Assembly: GCA_025963345.1 (NCBI GenBank)
Contig: JAOPUS010000056.1
Span: 1-13,716, forward strand
Direction: 5' to 3'
Length of the DNA: 13,716 nucleotides
Source: Blastococcus sp.
Lineage (GTDB): Bacteria; Actinomycetota; Actinomycetes; Mycobacteriales; Geodermatophilaceae
Below the pieces are notes generated by a model. It was given only the letters and a program-made list of their open reading frames with translations. It was not told the DNA's origin and searched no databases. Position 1 is the stretch's first letter, and each line of letters starts with the position of its first letter. A program made the position numbers and the translations under genes. Positions 6,097-11,675 of the stretch are shown piece after piece.

Positions 6097-6617
6097 GCGA
6101 GCAGGTCGTCGCCACACTGGACGCGGTGATCGAGCAGGCGCTGCGGGACAGCGACCTCGTGCACGACCACCCGGCACCGGGCCAGTGGCTGGTCGACCTG
6201 CCCGGCACCAAGAAGCTCAAGACCGTCTGCGGCCTCATCGTCGGCGAGCACGCCCTGCGGGTGGAGGCCTTCGTCTGCCGCCAGCCGGACGAGAACCGCG
6301 AACAGCTGTGGACCTTCCTGCTGCAGCACAACGCCCGCATGTACGGCGTCGCCTACTCCATCGACAGCGTCGGCGACATCTACCTGACCGGCCGGCTGCC
6401 GCACGCCGCGGTCACCCCTGACGAGATCGACCGCATCCTCGGCGCCGTCCTGACCTACGCCGACGACCACTTCAACGCGATGCTGGAGATCGGCTTCGGC
6501 ACCTCCATCCGGCGCGAGTGGGACTGGCGGGTCAAGCGCGGGGAGTCGCTGCGCAATCTCGAGGCCTTCGCCGCCTTCGCCGATCCATCGCGCAGGCCCG
6601 CGGACGGCGGGGCGTGA
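6093..6617 (+). CDS. YbjN-domain protein of the mshA operon (Rv0487-like)
   Basis: A 174-aa soluble protein with the YbjN (DUF1790-like) fold, related to type III secretion chaperone-like domains. Recognisable segments are WLVDLPGTKKLKTVC (32-46), the aromatic stretch QLWTFLLQHNARMYGVAYSI (71-90), and GDIYLTGRLPH (94-104). No catalytic residues are evident, so a chaperone, adaptor or regulatory role is more likely than an enzymatic one; the function is unknown. The start is fixed by the ATGA overlap with mshA (6093-6096), and the stop overlaps the next gene by GTGA. A protein of this family also follows mshA in M. tuberculosis, so the link with mycothiol synthesis is conserved and may be functional. 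Confidence 0.85.
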   Translation: MSEQVVATLDAVIEQALRDSDLVHDHPAPGQWLVDLPGTKKLKTVCGLIVGEHALRVEAFVCRQPDENREQLWTFLLQHNARMYGVAYSIDSVGDIYLTGRLPHAAVTPDEIDRILGAVLTYADDHFNAMLEIGFGTSIRREWDWRVKRGESLRNLEAFAAFADPSRRPADGGA

Positions 6618-8194
6618 GGACCGCCCCCTCGACCGACCGGGCCGAGCCCGCCGAGGATCGTTCCTACGCGCAGCGCTGGTGGGTCCTGGCCACCATGACC
6701 GTCTGCCTGCTCGTGGTGATCATGGGGAACACCATCCTCAACGTCGCGATCCCGACGTTGCAGCGCGAGCTGCAGGCCACCCAGGGGGAGCTGCAGTGGG
6801 CGGTCGACGCCTACATCCTGGTGTTCGCCGGCCTGCTCTTCTCGTGGGGCGTGGTGGGCGACCGCATCGGCCGCAGACGGGTGCTGCTGATCGGGCTGAC
6901 CATCTTCGCCGTCGGCTCGGTGTTCGCCGCCTTCAGCGACAGCCCGATCGAGCTGATCGGATGGCGCGCGGTCATGGGTATCGGCGGGGCCGCCGTCCAG
7001 CCGACCACCCTCGCCGTCATCACCAACGTCTTCCCGCCGCGCGAGCGCGGCCGCGCCATCGGCGTCTGGGCCGGCACCGCCGGGATCGCCGTCGCCGGCG
7101 GGCCGCTGGCCGGTGGCGCCGTGCTCGAGCACTTCTGGTGGGGGTCGGTCTTCCTCGTCGGCGTCCCGGTCGCCGTCCTCGGCTTCATCGCCGTTGTGGT
7201 CTTCGTCCCCGAGTCCAAGGACCCGTCGCCGGGGCGGCTGGACGTGCCGGGCGTGCTGCTGTCGATCGTGGCGCTCGCCGGATTGGTCTACGGGATCATC
7301 CGCGGCGGCTCCGGGGCCGGCTGGACGACACCCGGCGTCTTCGTCCCGCTCGCCGGCGGGGTGCTCCTGCTGGGGTTCTTCGTCTGGCTGCAGCGGCGCT
7401 CCACGCATCCCGCGCTCGACGTCAGCCTGTTCCGCAACCCCGCCTTCTCCGCCGCCGCGGTGGCGCTGGGGCTGAACTTCTTCGCCCTGCTCGGCGCGAC
7501 CTTCTACCTCGTCTACTACCTGCAGGGCGTGCGGGGCTACACCCCCCTGCAGAGCGGCGCCGCACTCATCCCGGTCGCGGTCGGCATGGCACTGATGGCA
7601 CCGCGCAGCTCCGGCCTGGTCGAGCGCTTCGGGGCCAAGGCGGTCTGCGCCGCCGGCTTCGTGCTGATCGCGCTGTCCTTCGTCGGGATCCAGTTGCTCG
7701 ACCTCACGTCGCCGGTGTGGCTGCTGCTCGTCGTCCTCTCCGTGCAGGGGCTGGGCATGGGGGCGGTGATGGCGCCGGCCACCGAGTCGATCATGTCCGT
7801 GGTGCCGCGGGAGAAGGCCGGCGCGGGCGCCGCGGTCAACAACTCCGTCCGCCAGGTCGGCGGCGCCCTCGGCGTCGCGATCCTCGGCTCCGTCCTGGCC
7901 GCGTCGTACTCCGCACACCTCGGGTCGGCGGTCGACGCCCTGCCCGCCGGTGCCCGCGAGGGCGCCGGGCAGTCGATCGTGGCCACCCTCCAGGTGATCC
8001 GGCAGGTCCAGGCCGGGGGCGACGAGGACGCCGCCCGCGCCGCCGCGGCACTCGTCGAACCCGCCCGCGAGGCGTTCGTCTCGGCCATGCACGTCACCGC
8101 CGTGTTCACCGCCGGGGCCGCGGTCGTGGCGGCGTTCGTCGTCCTGATGTGGCTGCCCGGCAAGCGGCGGCGGGAAGACGCGGGCACGCCCTGA
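6614..8194 (+). CDS. MFS drug/metabolite exporter, DHA2 (EmrB/QacA) type, 14 helices
   Basis: A 526-aa inner-membrane proton antiporter from GTG 6614, which overlaps the YbjN stop as GTGA (6614-6617). About 14 hydrophobic segments start near residue 23. Family marks are QWAVDAYILVFA (61-72) in helix 2, motif A GDRIGRRRV (82-90), the helix-4 arginine R118 in GWRAVMGIGGAAVQPTT, and a motif-C-like G-rich helix 5 (AGTAGIAVAGGPLAGG, 153-168). A long external loop (about 431-488) precedes the last helix and a basic tail (KRRR, 517-520). DHA2 pumps usually export drugs or small metabolites. Tight coupling to mshA suggests, without proof, export linked to thiol chemistry. The frame is open further upstream (to 6518), but that lies within the YbjN gene, so the overlapping GTG is preferred. 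Confidence 0.9.
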   Translation: MRTAPSTDRAEPAEDRSYAQRWWVLATMTVCLLVVIMGNTILNVAIPTLQRELQATQGELQWAVDAYILVFAGLLFSWGVVGDRIGRRRVLLIGLTIFAVGSVFAAFSDSPIELIGWRAVMGIGGAAVQPTTLAVITNVFPPRERGRAIGVWAGTAGIAVAGGPLAGGAVLEHFWWGSVFLVGVPVAVLGFIAVVVFVPESKDPSPGRLDVPGVLLSIVALAGLVYGIIRGGSGAGWTTPGVFVPLAGGVLLLGFFVWLQRRSTHPALDVSLFRNPAFSAAAVALGLNFFALLGATFYLVYYLQGVRGYTPLQSGAALIPVAVGMALMAPRSSGLVERFGAKAVCAAGFVLIALSFVGIQLLDLTSPVWLLLVVLSVQGLGMGAVMAPATESIMSVVPREKAGAGAAVNNSVRQVGGALGVAILGSVLAASYSAHLGSAVDALPAGAREGAGQSIVATLQVIRQVQAGGDEDAARAAAALVEPAREAFVSAMHVTAVFTAGAAVVAAFVVLMWLPGKRRREDAGTP

Positions 8195-8207
8195 CGACGG
8201 TGGCCTG

Positions 8208-8224
8208 GGGTCACGGACTGACCC
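8208..8224 (+). terminator. Possible terminator hairpin after the mshA operon
   Basis: GGGTCA-CGGAC-TGACCC gives a 6-bp stem with a 5-nt loop, 13 nt past the MFS stop. No U-run follows. It separates the MFS gene from the apparent promoter of the next gene. Confidence 0.4.
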
Positions 8225-8242
8225 GATGATGCCAACCGACAG

Positions 8243-8272
8243 TTGACGATCGGCTGATCACCGGCACACGCT
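8243..8272 (+). promoter_or_regulatory. Possible promoter of the oxoamine synthase gene
   Basis: TTGACG (8243-8248) is a good -35. With an 18-nt spacer the -10 would be CACGCT (8267-8272), which is weak. The leader to GTG 8322 would be about 40 nt. The 127-nt gap after the MFS gene and the hairpin at 8208 also suggest a separate transcript. Confidence 0.4.
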
Positions 8273-8321
8273 GGCTCCCAGTGCAGCCGGGACTCCCCGC
8301 GCCATGAGAAGGGATTTCCCC

Positions 8322-9590
8322 GTGCCAGAAGGCCGCCAGGTCCCGGCCGACGGCCGCCGGGACCCCTTCGCGCCGCTTCTGGAGAACCCCCTCGCCGAGC
8401 TCTTCCGTCAGCACACCGCTGCCGGTGTCGCCACGCACGCCGTCGCCACCGGTGGTGCCCCGCTGGCGGTCACGCTCTACGACGACGGCCGCCACCGGAT
8501 CAACCTCGGCAGCAACAACTACCTGGGTCTGGCCGGCGACCCACGGGTGATCGAGGCGGCCGCCGCGGCGGTCCGTCAGTTCGGCACCAGCACCTCCGGC
8601 AGCCGGGTGCTCAACGGGACCACCCGCCTGCACCTCGCGCTGGAGGAGGAGCTCGCCGACCACTACGGCACCGAGGCTGCCGTGCTGACCTCGTCGGGCA
8701 TCAACTCCAACATCGCGCTGCTGTCCACCGTCGGCAGCCCCGGCGACGTCCTGTTGGTCGACGCCCACGCCCACGCCAGCGTGCACGCCGGGGCCGCGGC
8801 CAGCCGGGGCACCGTGAGCCGGTTCCGGCACAACGACCTCGGCTCGCTCGCCGAGCGGCTGGACATGCTCGACCCTCGGGCGGGGGCGGTCATCGTCGTG
8901 GACGGCGTCTACTCGATGACCGGTGAGATGGCGCCGCTCGCGGAGATCGCCGTGCTCTGCGACCGGTTCGGGGCACGTCTCGTCGTGGACGAGGCCCATG
9001 GGCTCGGGGTGCTCGGGGCGGGCGGCAGGGGAGCGGTCGAGCAGACCGGCGTCCTCGACCGCGTGGACGCCGTCACGGTCGCCTTCAGCAAGTCCCTCGC
9101 CAGCGTCGGCGGTGCGGTGATGACCTCCCGGGCCGCGGCCGACGGCATCCGCGCCTCGGCGCTTCCCTACGTCTTCAGCGCGGCCAACGACCCGGCCTCC
9201 GTGGGTGCCGCGCTGGCAGCCCTCCGGCTGCTCCGCAGCGAGCCGGAGCGGATGGCCCGCATGCGGGAGAACGGCGCGCTGCTGCGCCGCGCGCTGGAGG
9301 AGGCCGGCATTCCGCCGCTGCCGGGCCGGGGCGCGGTCGTCGCCGTCCCGACCGGTGAGAACGACGTCACTGCGGCCGCCTGGAAGATCGCGTTCGACGC
9401 GGGCGTGTACTGCAACGCCGTCGCCTACCCGGCCGTGCCGCGCGGACGTGGCGTGCTCCGGCTGTCGGTCATGGCCACCCATACCGGCGAGCAACTGCAA
9501 CGGGCGGCGGAGGTCGTCGGCGCCGCGGTGCAGCAGACCCGGGCGATGGCCGCTGGGGATCCCACGCCCGCTTCGGCCGCCGTCGCCTGA
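8322..9590 (+). CDS. PLP-dependent alpha-oxoamine synthase (BioF/KBL/serine palmitoyltransferase family)
   Basis: These fold-type I PLP enzymes condense an amino acid with an acyl-CoA or acyl-ACP, losing CO2 when the amino acid is not glycine. The 422-aa product shows NNYLGL (65-70), SGSRVLNGTTRLHLALEEEL (92-111), the PLP-stacking histidine in HAS (151-153), SMTGEMAPL (198-206), VVDEAHGLGVLG (221-232), the Schiff-base lysine K257 in FSKSLASVGG (255-264), and LRLSVMATHT (379-388), where R380 should bind the carboxylate. FSKS-x-x-S-x-GG resembles serine palmitoyltransferase more than BioF (usually FGKALG), but the substrate is not settled. No biotin genes lie nearby. GTG 8322 is preferred because GAGAAGGGA (8306-8314) is a well-placed Shine-Dalgarno; ATG 8304 would place that sequence inside the gene and has no ribosome site of its own. 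Confidence 0.87.
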   Translation: MPEGRQVPADGRRDPFAPLLENPLAELFRQHTAAGVATHAVATGGAPLAVTLYDDGRHRINLGSNNYLGLAGDPRVIEAAAAAVRQFGTSTSGSRVLNGTTRLHLALEEELADHYGTEAAVLTSSGINSNIALLSTVGSPGDVLLVDAHAHASVHAGAAASRGTVSRFRHNDLGSLAERLDMLDPRAGAVIVVDGVYSMTGEMAPLAEIAVLCDRFGARLVVDEAHGLGVLGAGGRGAVEQTGVLDRVDAVTVAFSKSLASVGGAVMTSRAAADGIRASALPYVFSAANDPASVGAALAALRLLRSEPERMARMRENGALLRRALEEAGIPPLPGRGAVVAVPTGENDVTAAAWKIAFDAGVYCNAVAYPAVPRGRGVLRLSVMATHTGEQLQRAAEVVGAAVQQTRAMAAGDPTPASAAVA

Positions 9591-9593
9591 CCG

Positions 9594-9607
9594 GCGGCCC
9601 CGGCCGC
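9594..9607 (+). terminator. GC hairpin after the oxoamine synthase gene
   Basis: GCGGCC-CC-GGCCGC is a perfect 6-bp inverted repeat (in practice a 5-bp stem with a 4-nt loop) 3 nt after the stop. It has no U-run. It lies directly before the -10 of the next gene, so it may end the upstream transcript. Confidence 0.35.
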
Positions 9608-9614
9608 GCGCGGT

Positions 9615-9620
9615 TAGCGT
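9615..9620 (+). promoter_or_regulatory. Predicted -10 of the small membrane protein gene
   Basis: TAGCGT, inside the same 10-mer (CGGTTAGCGT) found before murB, is followed by 8 nt and ATG 9629. The 8 nt read GGAGGGGG, a purine-rich Shine-Dalgarno-like stretch that is too close for normal use, so initiation is probably leaderless or near-leaderless. Confidence 0.45.
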
Positions 9621-9628
9621 GGAGGGGG

Positions 9629-9928
9629 ATGGAGAGCAGACCCGAGCCGGAACGCCGGGCGCGGGCCCTCATGGGGGTGGTCGCCGCCTCGGCGCTGGTC
9701 TATCCGCTGCTGGTCTGCGCCGTCCAGCTCGTGTTCGCCCAGCTGCTGACCGTCGACGTGGTCGCGGTCGTGGGCTGGCTAGCGCTCGCCCTGCTGTGCA
9801 GCGTCGCGCTCGTCGGCGCCGTCCGCTGGGGCGCCGCCCGGCGGATCCTGAGCCCCTGGCTGCTGGTCGGCCTCGCGCCACCGGCCCTGTACGAGCTCTG
9901 GCTGACCTGGCCACTGCTCACGACGTGA
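9629..9928 (+). CDS. Small integral membrane protein, three predicted helices, function unknown
   Basis: A 99-aa protein that I do not recognise. A charged N-terminus (ESRPEPERRARA, 2-13) precedes three hydrophobic segments at about 16-40, 44-66 and 74-96, with basic residues in the second loop (R66, R71, R72). By the positive-inside rule the N-terminus and second loop should be cytoplasmic. There is no cleavable signal peptide pattern and no cysteine pair. It lies between the oxoamine synthase and gpm, with 23 nt before gpm, and may be cotranscribed with gpm. The position before gpm is occupied in M. tuberculosis by a LysE-type transporter, but this protein is half that size and not obviously related. 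The start has a TAGCGT -10 close by. Confidence 0.7.
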   Translation: MESRPEPERRARALMGVVAASALVYPLLVCAVQLVFAQLLTVDVVAVVGWLALALLCSVALVGAVRWGAARRILSPWLLVGLAPPALYELWLTWPLLTT

Positions 9929-9951
9929 CCGCGTCGGGCAGGATGACCGGC

Positions 9952-10704
9952 GTGACCACCGGGAACCTCGTGCTGCTCCGCCACGGCGAGAGCGAGTGGA
10001 ACAAGGCCAACCTGTTCACCGGCTGGGTGGACGTGCCGCTGTCGGAGAAGGGCCGGAAGGAGGCCGCTCGCGGCGGTCAGCTCCTCGCCGAGCATGACCT
10101 GCTCCCCGACGTGCTGCACACCTCGCTGCTCCGGCGCGCGATCACCACCGCCGAGCTGGCGCTCTCCGAGGCCGACCGGCACTGGATCCCGGTCCGCCGG
10201 TCGTGGCGGCTCAACGAGCGGCACTACGGCGCACTGCAGGGCAAGGACAAGGCCCAGACACTCGCCGAGTACGGGGAGGAGCAGTTCATGACCTGGCGTC
10301 GCTCCTACAGCACCCCGCCGCCGTCGATCGAGCCCGGCAGCGAGTTCGCCCAGGACCGCGACCCCCGCTACGCGTTCCTCCCGCCGGAGGCCCGCCCGGC
10401 CACCGAGTGTCTCGCCGACGTCGTCGTCCGGATGCTGCCGTACTGGTACGACGCGATCGTCCCCGACCTGCGCAGCGGCGCGACGGTCCTGGTGGCCGCC
10501 CACGGCAACAGCCTCCGGGCGCTGGTCAAGCACCTCGACGGCATGGGGGACGACGAGGTCGTGGGGCTGAACATCCCGACCGGGGTCCCGCTGCGCTACG
10601 ACCTGGACGAGGACCTGCGGCCGATCACGACCGGCGGGCAGTACCTCGACCCCGACGCCGCCGCAGCAGCGATCGAGGCCGTGAAGAACCAGGGCAAGCG
10701 ATAA
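9952..10704 (+). CDS. gpmA: 2,3-bisphosphoglycerate-dependent phosphoglycerate mutase
   Basis: This glycolytic/gluconeogenic enzyme interconverts 3- and 2-phosphoglycerate through a phosphohistidine. The 250-aa length is normal for the dPGM family. LVLLRHGESEWN (6-17) has the phosphorylated H11 and R10. FTGW (21-24), TSLLRRAITTA, the RLNERHYGALQGKDK block with its catalytic Glu, and the second histidine in AAHGNSLRALVKHLD complete the active site. PYSx-like and GVPLRYDLD segments near the end are also typical. GTG 9952 gives MTTGNLVLLRHGES, the usual actinobacterial N-terminus, and has AGGA at 9940-9943 with 8-nt spacing. ATG 9943 is possible but leaves its GG-rich sequence too close. CAGGAT (9939-9944) could also act as a -10 for a leaderless GTG start. 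It precedes senX3-regX3, as in mycobacteria. Confidence 0.95.
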   Translation: MTTGNLVLLRHGESEWNKANLFTGWVDVPLSEKGRKEAARGGQLLAEHDLLPDVLHTSLLRRAITTAELALSEADRHWIPVRRSWRLNERHYGALQGKDKAQTLAEYGEEQFMTWRRSYSTPPPSIEPGSEFAQDRDPRYAFLPPEARPATECLADVVVRMLPYWYDAIVPDLRSGATVLVAAHGNSLRALVKHLDGMGDDEVVGLNIPTGVPLRYDLDEDLRPITTGGQYLDPDAAAAAIEAVKNQGKR

Positions 10705-10708
10705 CCCT

Positions 10709-10725
10709 GTCGTCCTCCGGACGAC
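10709..10725 (+). terminator. Hairpin after gpm
   Basis: GTCGTCC-TCC-GGACGAC is a perfect 7-bp stem with a 3-nt loop, 4 nt past the gpm stop. It lacks a U-run, as is common for high-GC actinobacterial terminators. It lies in the 108-bp convergent gap between gpm and phoU and may serve either strand. Confidence 0.55.
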
Positions 10726-10812
10726 CCCGCGGCCAGAAGCCGTTCCCCAACTGCGTTGAGCCGGTGGCGTCCCTGCTCGGGAAGCCTCCGGCCCTCCACT
10801 CGTCGGGACGAA

Positions 10813-11472
10813 TTACTCGGCGGGGACGGGCACGTGCCGCTCGCCTGTCACCAGGTAGACGACGCGCCGGGCGACGCTGACCGCGTGGTCGGCGAAACGT
10901 TCGTAGTACCGGCCGAGCAGGGTGATGTCGATCGCCGCCTCGATGCCGTACGGCCAGTTCTCGGACAGCACCTGGCGGAACAGCCCGCGGTGCAGCCGGT
11001 CCATGGCGTCGTCGTCGGTCTCCAGTTCACGGGCCGCCTCGACGTCCCGCTTGGCGATGATCGAGCCTGCCTTGGTCACGAGCAGTTCGGCCACGTGGCC
11101 GGCCTCGAGGAACGCCGGGCGCACCTCCTGCGGGACCGCGTGCTCCGGGAAGCGCATGCGCGCGACCTTGGCGATGTGCTCGGCGAGGTCGCCCATCCGC
11201 TCCAGGTCACTGGCGATCCGCGTGGCGGTGACGATCGTCCGCAGGTCGGTGGCAACCGGCTGCTGACGGGCCAGCAGGGTGAAACAGCGCTGGTCGACGC
11301 TCTCCCGCGTGGCGTCGATCTGCTCGTCCCCGGCGATCACCAGGTCGGCGAGTGCGACGTCGGCGTCCAGGAGCGCGGTCGTCGCGGTGCTCATCTGCGA
11401 CCCCACGGAATTGGCCATCTCGACCAGACACGTGCGGATGTCGTCGAGTTCTTCGCGGTAGCTCTCCCGCAC
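10813..11472 (-). CDS. phoU: Phosphate signalling/transport regulator PhoU
   Basis: PhoU is a cytoplasmic, membrane-associated helical protein that links the PstSCAB transporter to the phosphate histidine kinase and keeps the regulon off when phosphate is plentiful. The 219-aa product has the two three-helix repeats of the family. Each has its metal-binding E-x3-D motif: E91-RMG-D95 in the first and E191-RFA-D195 in the second. The DLRTIVTATRIASDLERMGD stretch (76-95) is diagnostic. GTG 11472 has AAGGGAGA (11485-11478) 5 nt upstream and starts MRESYREELDDI, as in actinobacterial PhoU. It is divergent from senX3 across 203 bp that contain a PHO-box candidate on the phoU strand. No pst genes are in the window. 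Confidence 0.95.
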   Translation of the reverse strand: MRESYREELDDIRTCLVEMANSVGSQMSTATTALLDADVALADLVIAGDEQIDATRESVDQRCFTLLARQQPVATDLRTIVTATRIASDLERMGDLAEHIAKVARMRFPEHAVPQEVRPAFLEAGHVAELLVTKAGSIIAKRDVEAARELETDDDAMDRLHRGLFRQVLSENWPYGIEAAIDITLLGRYYERFADHAVSVARRVVYLVTGERHVPVPAE

Positions 11473-11538
11473 AGTCGTCTCCCTTGTCGGTGTGGCTCGG
11501 CGTGCCCGCGTGGACCGCCGCTCTCCGCGTTACCCACG

Positions 11539-11544
11539 AGAGTA
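11539..11544 (-). promoter_or_regulatory. Possible -10 of phoU
   Basis: TACTCT on the minus strand fits TANNNT and lies 27 nt downstream of the PHO-box candidate, a distance compatible with activation by a PhoP/RegX3-type regulator. The leader would be about 60 nt, with a good Shine-Dalgarno. There is no consensus -35, as expected for an activator-dependent promoter. Confidence 0.4.
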
Positions 11545-11571
11545 GGACGACGCGGGACCGGAATCGGCCTT

Positions 11572-11604
11572 GTCGGGTGAACGGGCGCGCACGCCCAGGT
11601 GAAC
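11572..11604 (-). promoter_or_regulatory. PHO box candidate (PhoP/RegX3 binding site)
   Basis: On the minus strand, GTTCACC occurs at 11604-11598 and again at 11582-11576. The units start exactly 22 nt apart, twice the 11-nt direct-repeat period of actinobacterial PHO boxes. The middle 11-mer (CGTGCGCGCCC) is poorly conserved. The site is in the shared phoU/senX3-regX3 regulatory region, where Streptomyces PhoP is known to bind in the phoU/phoRP intergenic region. Binding by the RegX3 encoded here is inferred. Confidence 0.65.
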
Positions 11605-11663
11605 ACTGACCCGTCCGGGCGGCCCAACCCCTGAGAAGTGCGCGGTGTGCACCCACGCCGACC

Positions 11664-11669
11664 TAGCAT
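11664..11669 (+). promoter_or_regulatory. Predicted -10 of senX3-regX3, leaderless start
   Basis: TAGCAT is followed by 6 nt and GTG 11676, the same geometry as the murB promoter. There is no Shine-Dalgarno or convincing -35. A lone GTGCACC (11647-11653), one mismatch from a PHO unit, lies just upstream and may add regulation. Confidence 0.5.
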
Positions 11670-11675
11670 CGGGGC

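Noticed and set aside
4018..6177. A 719-codon open frame on the minus strand across mshA and part of the SDR gene
   Set aside because: Antisense frames stay open because of the high GC third position. The translation is low-complexity Gly/Ala/Arg/Asp without domains, and the plus strand encodes a textbook MshA.
6455..8092. A 545-codon minus-strand frame antisense to the MFS gene
   Set aside because: The composition (very rich in Asp, Glu, Gly, His, Gln) is the mirror of a hydrophobic membrane protein on the other strand; there is no ribosome site and no family signature.
10800..10811. TCGTC-GG-GACGA hairpin just past the phoU stop
   Set aside because: A 5-bp stem with a 2-nt loop and no U-run is too weak to call as a terminator.
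10890..10903. GAA-ACG-TTC near 10893 as a second SOS-like box
   Set aside because: Half-site spacing is wrong for TCGAAC-N4-GTTCGA, and it lies inside the phoU coding region.
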